Shown here: in pieces, positions 1 through 11,419 of the stretch
Numbering within the stretch: the stretch's first letter is position 1
Layout: the number at the start of each line of letters is the position of its first letter
Source of the DNA: Ptychodera flava
Taxonomy: Eukaryota > Hemichordata > Enteropneusta > Ptychoderidae
DNA length: 64,000 nt
Assembly (NCBI RefSeq): GCF_041260155.1
Contig: NW_027248278.1
Span: 20,760,941-20,824,940, forward strand
Reading direction: 5' to 3'
Program-made: the position numbers and the translations under genes
Notes under the pieces: generated by a model
Databases searched by the model: none
What the model was told of the DNA's origin: nothing
Seen by the model: only the letters and a program-made list of their open reading frames with translations

Positions 1-2
1 AT

Positions 3-503
3 AAAGATCATCGCCCAGATGACATGTGCGAATTATATTCTCCGTTCTACCTGGCCAATAATTATAAGCCAACCACCCAGATATGGTACAAACGACAACC
101 GATGGGCAAAAACAAACTGGAGAATATTGTGAAAACCATCACAGAACGAGCCGGAATAAAGGGGCGCAAAACGAATCACAGTGCACGAAAGACAGCAATC
201 CAGAAACTCAGTGAGCATGGTATTCCTCCGACCCAAATAATGCAACTTTCTGGTCACAGAAATGTCCAGTCTATCAATTCGTACGCCGTAAACTCTTTAA
301 ATCAACAGGAAGTAATGTCAGATATTTTGACCGGCGCCGAAAACCCCAGAAATCAACTGATGCCAATGCCGCAACGATCGTCTCCTGCTGCTGTCGAGCC
401 TCTGTCGATGTCCACCAACAACATGATAAGGAGCGTCGACGATGACCCAAGACAGAGTACCGTGACAGCTGCAGCAGCAGGATGTTTTCTGGAGCAACCT
501 TGA
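3..503 (+). CDS. Crypton-like tyrosine recombinase, C-terminal part (5' end outside window)
   Basis: The frame is open from the window edge, so this is the 3' part of a longer gene. Counting from the ATG at 24, the reading contains the catalytic half of a tyrosine recombinase: a HxxR motif (NHSARK, His52/Arg55), a second histidine in LSGHRNVQ (His78) and the likely tyrosine nucleophile in SINSY (Tyr87). The SPFYLANN...WYKRQPMGKNKL stretch before it is typical of the Crypton/DUF3504-type recombinases common in marine invertebrate genomes. These enzymes cut and rejoin DNA through a covalent Tyr-DNA link. The usual arginine upstream is off the window. After Tyr87 the tail turns into low-complexity Ala/Gln and stops, while the expected Ser/Asp-rich tail sits in another frame from 446. 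Family assignment is by eye; whether the element is active is unknown. Confidence 0.75.
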   Translation, partial: KDHRPDDMCELYSPFYLANNYKPTTQIWYKRQPMGKNKLENIVKTITERAGIKGRKTNHSARKTAIQKLSEHGIPPTQIMQLSGHRNVQSINSYAVNSLNQQEVMSDILTGAENPRNQLMPMPQRSSPAAVEPLSMSTNNMIRSVDDDPRQSTVTAAAAGCFLEQP

Positions 504-694
504 CAAGTTGCAAGTTTAACATCACCATCAACGTTGCCGGAGCATCTGGTAGCAGTCAACGAGTCGAGCCAAGGAAGCGAAGAGCGTTCGTCATTTCAGA
601 CAGCAGCGACGATACTTCTCCTGACTACATACGCATCAGAAGAAACGCTGTGTTGTTCTCTCAAAGCGACGATAGCTCGCAGGATTTTCAGTGA
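446..694 (+). pseudogene. Out-of-frame C-terminal tail of the Crypton-like recombinase
   Basis: From 446 to 694 the -1 frame relative to the recombinase is open and reads MFSGATLTSCKFNITINV followed by a basic run and SDSSDD, ending at a stop. A 'FSGxTxxxxxFNI' strand and an acidic/Ser-rich end commonly follow the catalytic domain in this recombinase family, so I take it as the true tail of the same gene. The two frames overlap from 446 to 503 around a CAG repeat. Either one base was lost or gained in this copy, or a small intron or frameshift joins them. The sequence alone does not decide. Confidence 0.5.
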
Positions 695-699
695 ACTTG

Positions 700-1427
700 A
701 ATGTTCATTAATTGCATTTTGTATTTATTGTATTGCATGATAGTATGCATAAATTTCCCAAATTACCTTGTCATAGAAGTGCTTTTGAGGTTCCGGACAA
801 TCGTAGTACTGAGTTTTTAATTCGAGCCGCACACCGTTGTTAATTACATTTAAACGAGTTAGTTTTTATTCGTAAATATAAAATATACAATTGATAATTT
901 CGTCAAACAAAGTTTTCAAAAGTTCATACAAAGTTTGGAAAGCAGTGTTCTTTGAATGGTGTTCAAACAATGACGACATTTTTTGAAATATGCTCGCGAT
1001 TGATATCTGTTCTCGGTAACAACGTGACAGAGTAATGGTGCCGTCCCGCTTCACTCGCACGTCATTGTTATTGTTATTTTGATCGATGAATTTTCACTGA
1101 CATTGATGTTATGGAATAAATCAAATAAATACCTTGTGTTAAACGATACCTGGTCTTTCGTTGTTCCGCTTGATTCGCACAGAATACCCCCAACGAGAGT
1201 TGTTATTATCCATAAGAGCAGCCTCAGTGTGCTCCAAGAACTTATGAACTATGGCGTGGCCATGAACAGCTGAGCGCGGTCAAGTCAGCTGTGACCCAAC
1301 CATGACCGCATAACATGAGCGGAGGATTTTTTTTCAAATAGTCCCTATCTTTTTTCCTCGGCATTTAGTGTGGGATATCATATCTGAAAGGTTTATTCAA
1401 GGAAAACTGGGTCTATGTATGTGATAA
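700..1427. other. Non-coding stretch between recombinase and foldback
   Basis: No convincing gene. An AATAAA hexamer lies near 1115 on the plus strand and could end the recombinase transcript. The region falls in the intron or right flank of receptor gene A. Confidence 0.4.
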
Positions 1428-1715
<288 letters not shown>

Positions 1716-1719
1716 TGAA

Positions 1720-1893
1720 TGTAATATGGACAGTAGTAGGTTCTTGAAATAAAATAGTAATGGAACTTTGTCGTTTGACATTGGCGTCACCAAAATTTAT
1801 GGATCCCCGTGATTTTATTCCTACTGCGTTCCAGTTAATCCATGCCATCAGACGAATATTGTATAAATGGGTACAATGTAGTACAACTCTTAC
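1720..1893 (-). other. Gene A intron segment, paralogous to 39381-39531
   Basis: Aligns by eye with the sequence just downstream (minus strand) of the EMI exon of gene B. Shared stretches include ACATTGGCGTCA and the region next to the splice donor. It marks the left limit of the duplication visible here. Confidence 0.6.
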
Positions 1894-1949
1894 CTATACA
1901 ATTCTCAGTCAGGTTGGACTCTCCGGTTTTGAAGTAACCATCACAGCAC
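1894..1949 (-). CDS. Receptor gene A, exon 2: C-terminal piece of EMI module
   Basis: On the minus strand an acceptor (TTTTTAG) opens a 56-nt exon closed by a GTAAGA donor. It reads CCDGYFKTGESNLTENCI with one extra base on each side. The exon has the same length, phases and position as the gene B exon at 39532-39587 (CCDGYVKTEESKLTENCT). CC-x-G-Y near the end of a cysteine-rich N-terminal module is the signature of the end of an EMI domain in MEGF/Draper receptors. The reading frame and both splice sites are intact, so this copy looks usable. Its EGF-coding exon would lie left of the window. Confidence 0.7.
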
Positions 1950-4690
1950 CTAAAAACACTAAAGTCAACGATATCATTTTTATTATTCATACCATAAACG
2001 TTATTAATTCAAGGAACATTATACAAATGAACTTTAGATAAAGCCTTTGATGCCATTCATTGTATGGTTTACAAATTATGTCTGACACGATTCACATGGC
2101 TTTCAAACTGTCTGCTGGTGTGCACCGTACAACTTAGTGAGTCTCAGCCAGACTATTTTAAACAAGGAAAATTAATTTCACACGAATATCCTTAATTGCA
2201 GACATTCTGCACACGGAAAATTATTGCAGGCCAATTTGTAATAATACACCCAATTTCACGAGCCTGAATAAAAAGCTAAGGGGAGGGTAGCCCTCATATT
2301 CGTGCATTTTCTTACATATCGCACCTCGGCCCGGTGCCAATATTCTGATGGACAATTTGAATAAGAGGCATTTTGATTTATTTTGCTTATCTTGATTTTA
2401 ATCATTTTTTGAGTGTCAGTCTTCAAACCCCTGTCATTTTAGAATGAGGATGGATAATGCCAAATAAAATAGTCTTTTTTTCTACATTAACTTTTCTTTC
2501 ATGGGAAATATTACATTTCAGAAAATAACGTCAAGTTTTTGACTTCGATTAATTTTTATCATCAATACCAAAATTAAGTTTTTTTGCCCAAAATATACAC
2601 CCACTACATCCTTTGAGTAAACTACTGCTACCATACTAAACTTTTGAAAATGTATAGTATGAGGGGGTTTCCTTGTCATCTTTGATGAGAAATATTGCTT
2701 TGAAAAAATCTGTGTTGGCAATATGCGGCTCCACCTTACGTTTTAAGATCCTGTTCGAATTTTTCACCGATAAAAATGGCAAAATAAATACCATACTCAA
2801 TAGTTTAATACAGTTCGCCTCGGGTTGCAATTATTCATTTTTAGGGCTTCAGATTCTTCTTTATGGTGTTGCAGTCATACACCTTTTACCGCATTACAAT
2901 TTTGCAGTTTCATTTCCAAAACTGAAAAGGGAAATTCAAGTTTCATTGTCACATTCTCGTTAAACCTGACGATACTTCTTTCTCAATGGAGTGAACACAG
3001 AGAAGGTCACTATTATTGGTACGGAATGAAGGTCAATAATGGGCAACTTAGTACGATATTAGGAAAACATGGTGGCTAAAATTTTACAACGTGATTTTAA
3101 AAGATGCTTTCTCTTGTGTAGAGTGAGAAAAGTGTGTCCAACAGTTTAAATGTTCCTTTTTGCGACGCATATTGCTATCTGAAATTTATCATAGCTTATG
3201 TACAAACGAAACTACTTTTGCTGAGAAATATACCTGCTCAATGTTTCTACCAGCCTCAAGTTTGCTATTCAAATGATGATTCAAAGGTGCTATAAATATC
3301 AGAATATTAGCCTAATGAATTTGAGGAATAACTTTAGCATATTATCGCGTTAATAGTGGTAGGTTGTTGCGTGGATCGTAAGGTGAACGCACAGGCTTGA
3401 CCAGCCAGTAACTGCTGCCATTAAAACCCAAGCGACTGGGGTCAGTTTACGAGAACCTGTGTTCATAATGACAATCCTTATTTCGCGAAAGACACCTGTA
3501 AAAGCTTGAAATGGATGACGTGGATGATGTTGCATGTTTTCTATTAAAATGTTTAGAGACATGTACAGTTGAAAGGCAACACTTTATCGACACTTAGACA
3601 TGTCAACCAAATACGTACATCACAGAAAGTCATGGTCAAAAACGTACATTGTAATGAATAAATCATTTTTACATGATTTATTCATGATTTTGTCTAAATA
3701 TATATCACAAAAAACAAACATGATGATGACGCAAAGATTGAATTGAAGGAAAGTTCTGCCCTTTTTCAACACATTTCAATGAAGTTATCTATCTTAGACT
3801 TTGTACTGTCGTTTGTCGATAGTTCCAATTTTTAACACTTCTGCGTCATTCCAGGTAGTATATTCAAAACTTGACTCGTTTCCTATATCTAACCCTCTTG
3901 GCCGTGAGTTATCCATGCTTTACCAATGACCGCAAATATATTATTCTCAAGATCCCGGGAACAAGAATTTAGTTTATTTGATCGCTTTATTTTTTTAGAA
4001 ATCATATAACCTTTCCTAATATTATTTTCCAACTACTAATCAAAAATCACCATGAAAGGGATTGAGAGAAAATTCGAAAATCCCGAACTGTTTTTGTACA
4101 TAAAACAAATAATACACTACAGTCATGCAGATCTTAATCATGTCATGGTCTCCAACCAATTCAGTATCTGTTTGAATATATAACTTTGTAATCGTGCTGT
4201 ATATAACAGGTGGGATAAGCACATACGAGAGTGAAATTAACGTCATTCTCATACTCCGCTCAGCTTCACGACCGTAATTAGGCATGACTGTGACCATAGG
4301 TGACCTTTATTGAGATAGCAATCAGCTGGCAAGTTTCAAATACATATACCTAAGACCCTTTCATTGCACTTCTAAGTTGTTTAGTCAGAAGATATTGCGG
4401 TTTTTTTGCTACTGCACTGTCATGGCAACAGAATTGATGTTCGTACCCGCCACCAGATTAATGACAAACAAGCAGACTATGATAGCTGAATGTTCTACCT
4501 AACTGAAAAACATAGTGACAGAAATTGTCTAAAGGGGATATCGGATGGGGCTGTTGTGGCCCATAGACTACAGGCAGATTGTCTCCTTCCTCAAGGGTAC
4601 ATAGTCCCTTGGTTGTGCTCGAGGAGCGAGGCAATCTTCCCTCCTTTCAAAGTCCCATGTTTAGACTTTTACATGTATTCTATATCTTAC
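1950..4690 (-). other. Intron of gene A between exons 1 and 2
   Basis: About 2.7 kb without a supported exon; the matching intron of gene B is only 1.0 kb. About 200 bp near 2340-2530 resembles 32090-32230 and looks like a dispersed repeat. A short hairpin (13-bp arms, ATGAATAAATCAT) lies at about 3655-3690. Confidence 0.5.
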
Positions 4691-4848
4691 GTTGGCCCCG
4701 TAAGTGGTTCGAACCAAAAACAAGCATGTGGATCGTCCGGTCTAGCCTGTCCAGGGAACATTACGTCATCACTGCACGAAATCAGTCTTACTGCTAAAAC
4801 AATTCCGATCAGTGACAATTGTAGTTGATAAAGCTTCGTAGCACCCAT
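4691..4848 (-). CDS. Receptor gene A, exon 1: signal peptide and start of EMI module
   Basis: The minus-strand ATG at 4848 starts 52 codons ending at a GTAAGA donor in phase 2. The product begins with a hydrophobic leader (LSLIGIVLAV) and then RPDDPHACFWFEPLTGP, matching the start of EMI domains (DPxxC..W). Gene B exon 1 (40589-40746) has the same length and phase and differs at 8 of 52 residues. The start codon is the conserved ATG of both copies. Exon 1 is phase-compatible with the exon at 1894-1949. With that exon it forms the 5' end of a tandem paralogue of gene B that continues off the left edge. Confidence 0.75.
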
Positions 4849-4939
4849 AATCTGTGAATTTAAAGTTCAATTATTTTCTATTAACACTAAGGTTAAGGAT
4901 TAACGAATATTATATTTTGATTTCTGGCACATGTTCCAC

Positions 4940-5463
4940 TTTTATTACGACTATAGAGACAAAGAGCTACACTCTGACCAATAACACTTATTCATTGTGA
5001 AGGGTAAGTGTAAAGCCAAAATTTAACGGGCTAAGCTTGCCGAGCTACCACAGCTGAGAGTGGGAGTCAATTTTGGTTTTCTTCTCGCCCGCGCCAATAA
5101 ATAAACGTAAAGTTAACACTCATGGCTAAGTCTGTTATTTCCATAATATTATTAAGGAACCCAAGAAAACCATCAAAAATTACGAAAGGTTCTAATGCGA
5201 AAGGCGAACTGGTGCTCCGGGATTTGTATTTCACAATGCTGTAGTTACTGAACAGTCACGTGGTGAATGCCAGTAATTCAATACGTGACGCAGTGTCACG
5301 CGCACTGTAAAACTTCTGCAATTTTTGGGGAGAGGGGGTGTCTAAACTTGGTCCACAGTGCTTCGTTTTATTTTATGACTGGTACTGATTATGATATTTG
5401 TACAAACCACACTTTACGTTTTAGCTATAAAGCTACGATGTTTACGATACTATAAGTTGTTAT
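4940..5463 (-). mobile_element. MITE copy, first half of a head-to-head doublet
   Basis: Aligns with 48440-48780 and with the reverse complement of the middle of the next element. Shared blocks include GTGACGCAGTGTCACGCGC-like, CTTTACGTTTTAGCT-like and AAGTTGTTATTATATTACC-like sequence. No transposase. It is absent from the corresponding place upstream of gene B, so it is an insertion. Confidence 0.6.
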
Positions 5464-6087
5464 TATATTACCATGCCCTGCCTGTCGCATTTTGATTGGT
5501 CGAGCTGAACTCCGTGACTGACCACAAATACACAGTAATGGTCTGTTTACATGCCCGTGAATATGAATAATAAGATTAACAACTAAAAGTATAGCAGCTT
5601 TACAGCTCAAACGTAAATCATAATCAATCACAAAATAAAATGCAGCACTTGTGGGCCAAGTTGAGATACTTTTTTGAAAATATCTCTGGATTTGCCAATA
5701 TTTTACAGCGCGCGTGACAGTGCGTCGCGTATTGCTCAGTTCTGGGGCCCAGTTGTCGTTCGCTCCGAAATTGTTCGCAAATTTTTACGGTTTTCTCCGG
5801 TTCGTTGATAATATAATGGAAATAACAGACTCCGCTCTGACCATTAACGTTTATTTATGGGCGCGGGCTCGAGGAAAGCCAAATTAACGGGCTCGTCAAG
5901 CCTCGCCCGTTAATTTTTGGCTTTCCTCTCGCCCTTGCCCATAAATAAGCGTCAATGGTCAGTGCGTCGTCCGTTATTTCTATAATATTATTCCTCATGT
6001 TCACGGACATGTTAACCATTACTATGTATTTGTGGTCAGTCACGTGGTTAAGCTCGACCAATTAAAATGCTATGGTATGGTAATATA
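5464..6087. mobile_element. MITE with about 95-bp TIRs and internal foldback 4
   Basis: The left end (ATATTACCATGCC, then GATTGGTCGAGCT and GTGACTGACCACAAATAC) is repeated inverted at the right end up to 6087. Inside, 5811-5987 is a foldback that pairs AACGTTTATTTATGGGC and GGAAAGCC with their complements. Its apex carries GGGCTCG/CCTCGCCC. No ORF. Together with the copy to its left it separates two blocks that are adjacent upstream of gene B. Confidence 0.75.
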
Positions 6088-6099
6088 AAATGCTTTTAA

Positions 6100-6240
6100 G
6101 ATTAGTACCACAGCTGAGTGTTCGAGTCGGTCCCGTCGCGTGTACAACATTTTGATCGCCTTTGGTATCATAACACAAATTTGAAATAAGCCAGCAAACA
6201 GGGGCAACTCTGTCATGACTGACCATTTAAAGAAAATTCT
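6100..6240 (-). promoter_or_regulatory. Proximal 5' flank of gene A (paralogous to about 40860-41000)
   Basis: ATTAGTACCACAGCTGAGTG here corresponds to ATCAGTACCACAGCTGAATG upstream of gene B. It is conserved 5' flank, possibly promoter, pushed away from gene A by the MITE doublet. No TATA box is claimed. Confidence 0.4.
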
Positions 6241-8715
6241 TTGTTAGCTGTCCTTAGATTTTTCAGTAACCTACCAGCCAGCCAAACATAAAAACCGAAA
6301 ACAGTAAAACACATAACGTAGATGAATGTGCTCTTCATCAAGCTTGTTGAAAGCAATGCTTGGAAACACGCGTTATACTTGTATAAGTACAACAAGCATA
6401 CCTATAGTTAGGTGACTGAGAGTTTGAGCAAAACTTCTATTATAAACTATGGTAATAAGCACCATACAAATGCACAATGTATCACATGCATGTACAATGT
6501 GACAGTAACCAACCGGTGTTTTGACAACCTGCACACAATGAATTGCAGAATGTTGAGGTAGAGAACAAAAAGCTGTACACTGAAAATTTCAAATTAATAT
6601 TTACCTACAAACGTTACTGAGTATAACAAACAGTGCACGAAAACCCTATAATACTTACAGTATTAGCATGGATTGTTGCCTGTATTTTAGCTGAACAGTG
6701 CATATACAGATGAATACAGTCAAGAATCCATTGCTTGTATTCAGCAAGCCTGTATTCATGTGGATTCATGTGAATTCACGTGTATTTTTGTATTATACAG
6801 GCAATTCATTAGGGTGAATTAATCTGTATTATTACATTTTGATTCAGTGAAAACATTTAGTTGACACTCAGAAAACGAATGATAAACGTCTTGGTACAAG
6901 ATCACACACTAACTAATGGCTCAGACTACAAGGTGCAACAACAGCCATGCACGCATTAACACATATTTTTGCGAGTTTCAAGCAGTTACCTGATGTCTCT
7001 CCCGTGCAGCTATATTTAGTATCAAACCTGAAATCGCCATCAGCGCTGTTCTAGTCCGAACTTATAAAATGACCCAATCGTTTTGTAGCAGAAATAAATG
7101 TTCAAAGTAAGAGCAACTTCAACTGCGTACTATTTGAAGCATTTAACAACGAACAATGTACCTACTGTCCCTTGTGTAGATCCGATATCGTGATCAGTCG
7201 CCGATTTGAATAGATTTTTGTTCTACACGTCTCATAATAATAAGGCTACCCACAATTCTCCATGATCCGTACACACGGTGATCAATTACTCACCAGAAGC
7301 AAGTTTCTTCTGTACACAGAACAGCTAGATCCACATTTCAAAATTCTGGCAACATATAGTTTTGATAATCAAAGTTTTCTGATCTTCCACTGTGAATGAT
7401 GAGAATATAAACCCATTTTCCACAGAAGAGATATCAATTTTGTAATTTTGTCAACATAGATTTATGGCAGCCATACACAATATTTTCAAGGAAACTAAGG
7501 GAATAAGTTGCATCTGTGTTGGCAAAAGAAAGGGTATTGATTTTTTATGTTCATAACCAAGGATATTAGCATGTCTGACAGGTGGTATGATGAGAAAATC
7601 TTGGTTGCTGATAACTTTACCTTGGCGAGTGTACAATTTTTAGCACCTTCAAACATCGACTTCTGTTTTAATTTACTGTTGAATTTCATAATCAATAATT
7701 TTGGAACAAGTTTGAACAGATAATCCTGAATTGAATTCCAAGTTTCAAATTGTTAAGAAACTGATAAAATTGAAGAAGCCTTTAGCAAACGATGTCACAA
7801 ATCAAGGGGAAACATGTCTCAACTTCTCAGATATTGTGGCTTTTGATTCCTACGCTGATTTTCAAATGAGACACAACTCATCGGTATCAAACTAGTGAGA
7901 CAGGCATACACATCAAAAAACCTCGTGAGGACTTTCAAAGAGTTCTACGGTCGATATGACGACATTATTACCAAATATGACACCCCATGAATTATTAGCG
8001 ACAGCGTTCCTTTGATTTATTACAGTGATTTAAATACAATATCATTTCAAACAACTTAAACAATGTTGGGACCAATCCTGATGTGTTGTTGCATGCTAGC
8101 AGGGTACTCTTATTTATTTCGGACACCTGGTACCACCACTAACTGACAGTGGTTGAGGATGGTCCTACTTAAACTTGTAAGTCACATGGACCTAGTAATG
8201 AATTACCAGTTTAATGTTATATTACCGTGCGTCCGTCTGGTAGGCGAAGAAAAGCGCTTCAAAAAGCAGATGAAAATTCAGTTCTTATCCACATTCGAAG
8301 CCAAACTAGTCAAGAATTGTTTTTTGATCTGTCTTTTTTGGACATAAAAACAATACCACGCCCTTTCGCCGACATGAAAACTTCGAGGCAGAAATCAGCT
8401 TGTCATGAAAAGGTCGGCCGATCGCACTGTACACTGCAGTGAGCAACAATAGGACCTGCAACGTGAACTTTACGCAAGTCGCTGATAAACCCTTTTACGA
8501 TAGGCAGTTTGATTTGTACCGAAATGATCTCACGATATTAGGGCTTCTCGCGACATTTCAGTCTACTACTGCGTGATGGTACCCTTAATGTGCCGCTGCG
8601 GACACAGAAAGAGTACAACGCGCCGTATTTTGAGCAGACGATCTGTATTTGTTATTCAGATTTCGCCCAAAAACCTACCCGCACGCGGACGGCAAACAAA
8701 GTATTTAAGGTGACA
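6240..8715. mobile_element. About 2.5 kb insertion in the gene A upstream region
   Basis: The flanks (about 6200 and about 8720) match blocks that lie next to each other upstream of gene B (about 41000 and about 41100), so this piece is extra in copy A. It contains a reverse-transcriptase tail fragment at 7805-7990. I found no clear ends. Sequence elsewhere in it is unassigned, including an 8227-8442 reading with basic and Ser-rich stretches. Confidence 0.4.
7805..7990 (+). pseudogene. Degenerate tail of a reverse-transcriptase ORF
   Basis: In one frame (with stops) the sequence reads GNMSQLLRYC and later TSKNLVRTFKEFYGRYDDI before a stop at 7988. The pair 'ISQLIRYAR...L...FxKFYGRYxDLxxKY' is what I know from the region after the RT core in retroelement ORFs of cnidarians and other invertebrates. 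No RT core is seen in front of it, so this is a relic. Confidence 0.4.
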
Positions 8716-8749
8716 TAGAATTATTTGAAACTTTAAACACCAGAACAGA

Positions 8750-9230
8750 CTTTTGCGTATTTACTTTCTTAACATTAAGGTTAAATCTTCTAACATCTAC
8801 ACTGTACAACAAGTGCAATCAACTTTAGTTTTCTTTCTTTCAAGGTTCACCATGCTTATTTACCATAATCAACGATTGCGTCGGTTACTTTGAAATGTTT
8901 CGTGATACCTAAGCAAATCGTGTTTGTAGATTTAGTTAACGCAACATGTCTGCCACACATACGGTGACGTGTCGGTCGCATAAAATATTTTTGAAAGAAA
9001 ATACATAATAACCAAATGTTGCGGGCATAACATACCAGATTTCATGCAAAACCTGTTTACTCTGTCGTACGTGTTATTTATTTGTCTCAACGTGTGTTTG
9101 TCCGGTTTTATTTTAATCGCCTCGCTAGGACGATTATAAATGTACAATATCATGAAAAACATGAATACATTATGATTCCAGCTGTGAATTTCTTGTTTAC
9201 TGTCTGACTCGCCATCAGTGTAAACATAGA
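8750..9230. repeat. Distal 5' flank duplicate of 41150-41545
   Basis: Shared blocks: AACATCTACACTGTAC, GTGCAATCAACT, ACTTTGAAATGTTT, GTGATACCTAAG, GCAACATGTCTG and CAGCTGTGAATTT. They are in the same order in both copies and on the same side of genes A and B. This is the far end of the segmental duplication visible here. Confidence 0.7.
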
Positions 9231-9329
9231 CATATGTACTGATATAGGACAGTTTTCCCGGAGGACCGAAATTTGGACATGCGGGTGGTCCTTGTGACCG
9301 ATCGAAAATATATACCGAAATATTTCTGT

Positions 9330-10660
9330 TGTCAACTATTCTAATATCAAATCAATTTTATATAAATATACGTTATTTTCCCCATTCACCTTTACCCGCA
9401 ATTAACGCGGCGAAGCATCGTGTGAAACATTTGACCTTGGTATTTCAGGGTGCAAGAGTTTATGACTTTCAGTCTATACCAGTACAACGTATTTCCAAAC
9501 ATCGTGCACCATTGGTTCAGAACACCTATTGGCTCTCATCACTTTCAATGAAGAACTTTGCTCTTTTTATTCACCTTTTCAATAGCATTGTGATTTTTCC
9601 AACCTTCAATGTGAAGAGAAAATTACGCAACGAACCGCTCGAAAAACATTTGCTTCGCAAGATTTTCAGCATGGCGGTGTCTTCACGTACTAGCACTGCA
9701 AAGACAAATGGAGACCATGACAAGAAGTCAGTAATTGTGTAACGCCCTGTTTTGTAAGCATTTTGCATCGAGGTGTCCCTCAAGTACATTCTGGGATATG
9801 GTGGTAGAGTCGATGAGCGAAGGGTACGGGAAATGGCAGAACCAACAGCTGAACCAGCGTAAGAGGGAGTACGCGCGTTAGGGAGTCCTGTCACCTGGTT
9901 GCAAATATGTCATGTGGTTGTTGGCTACGACACACCCATATTTGGTTATGTTTTCGATGTCAAAGGTCAGAGTGGAAGTCCGCGCAAGTGTGCTCACATA
10001 ACGTGCCTCGCGCCTCGTCTTAGCTCTGGTGATCAAAATATAACAAAGCACGTTTTCATTTGTGCCATTTCTAAGCAAGTGAGTACAAGTATAGTGGTCT
10101 GTTCGATTCTTGATCGTAGTCTTGTAACACAACCGGGAACACAACGCAAGGATACGATTTCTCATATATCTCTGGTGCATGCAGCCGATTTTAAAATTCA
10201 GGTCAGACGAAACCAAGTCTACATACATCAGTCATCATGGTCGACCTCGACTGGTAGAGCTAGAATTCAAAGATTCAGCACTTTGTTGTGTGATTGTTAT
10301 GGTGCAAAGTCGTACAAAGCGGGTGCCAAACTACTGTGCTTGCTTTTGTATTCTTGGCACTGCTAAATATCAATAGCAAATCTCTTAGCCACTTTTTTAT
10401 CCGTATTGAAACCAATGAAGGTTTGACTTTTAAAGTTTAAAAACACTCCTTTGAAAGGACCATATGTAAGACAAAATGCCTGTTAGACTGATCAGTTTAA
10501 CCTCAGGGGTGTTACACACAGCGATATACACTAGCTCTTCTACCATCGTTGAGAGCAATAATTGTTAGCATGTCTTTTAAATATACCAGTTGTTTCACAG
10601 TTGTGTCAAAAGAGTCAAAGAGATGTCTTAAAACACATTAAAGTCTACTTATTTAAAGCA
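9330..10660. other. Unassigned region with overlapping ORFs
   Basis: Several ORFs of 100-155 codons overlap on both strands (plus 9329-9742 and 9899-10366; minus 9571-9894 and 9878-10228). None shows a motif or splice pattern I recognise, and overlap on both strands argues that most are chance. A string CACCTGGTTGCA at about 9892 recurs in the tandem repeat at 10954-11410. Confidence 0.3.
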
Positions 10661-10723
10661 TTAAGGTGTTTAGCCTTGTTTTATATTATCACTTTTCTCT
10701 TCATCATCGGATGCATGCTTCAG

Positions 10724-10885
10724 TAACAACTGTAAAAGATGCTCGAAGCATTATAGACTGCAGAGAAGCAGATATGTCCCGCAATCTTTACCCAGTGCAG
10801 ATGTTTAGTCCTACGAAATACCGGTACAAGTGGAGAGTAAAAAGACAGATTCAGGCCCACATAAAATCCTCAGTACCTTGTGGAG
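10724..10885 (+). CDS. Possible internal exon of an unrecognised plus-strand gene
   Basis: A pyrimidine-rich tract ending in TTCAG precedes 10724, and GGAG|GTAGGC follows 10885. Between them one frame is open through 53 codons with a charged stretch (RYKWRVKRQIQAH) and no repeats. Both ends are phase 1. It could belong to the same gene as the exons at 12101 and 14568, but the phases need another exon between. I do not recognise the protein. Confidence 0.35.
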
Positions 10886-10953
10886 GTAGGCAGCTAAATA
10901 TGTTTGTCTCTATTGTCAGTGTATTCTGATGTATTAGCTTTAATAAATTAATT

Positions 10954-11410
10954 CATGTGTCACCTGGTTGCAGGAGACTCCGGTGCATCTCTCTTACTAT
11001 GCTAAGGCTGGGACTTCTAAATTTTTTCATTGGTTTTTTCTTTGTATACTAACACTAACTTATTTAACTTGTCTAATCAAAATTGTATGCAGGATCTGCA
11101 TTTCGAGCATGCTGAATCACAATGTGTCACCTGGTTGCACAGATAGTGATTGAAGTTTTAAAATCAAAATTTTATGCAATCGTCTGCTCTATGAGTATGC
11201 TGAGTCACAATGTGTTACCTGGTTGCACGGAGTCATGTGGTGCATCTCTCTTACCCTTATAAGGCTTTGACTTCTAAGTTTCTCCTTGGTTTTGCTCTTT
11301 TTATGCTATTACAAAATGATTCAAGTTTTCAAATCAAAATTGTATGCAGGAATCTGCTTTTAGATCATGCTGAGTCAGAATGTGTCACCTGGTTGCACAG
11401 AGACTTTGCT
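10954..11410. repeat. Tandem repeat with CACCTGGTTGCA starts
   Basis: Unit starts (ATGTGTCACCTGGTTGCA or near) lie at about 10954, 11122, 11209 and 11390. Full units are about 170-180 bp; the second is shortened to about 87 bp. Shared inner blocks: GTGCATCTCTCTTAC, CAAAATTGTATGCAGG and CATGCTGAGTCA. Confidence 0.8.
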
Positions 11411-11419
11411 GTGGTACAA

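Noticed and set aside
4700..4725. tRNA B-box-like GGTTCGAACC
   Set aside because: It is the WFEP codons of receptor exon 1, conserved as coding. No A box or cloverleaf around it.
4490..4828. Plus-strand ORFs over the gene A first exon (also 40508-40720 over gene B exon 1)
   Set aside because: Antisense shadows. The minus strand carries the signal peptide, EMI start and matching splice donor in both copies.
9899..10366. 155-codon plus ORF overlapping a 116-codon minus ORF
   Set aside because: No motif, no splice support and equal openness on both strands. Left unassigned.
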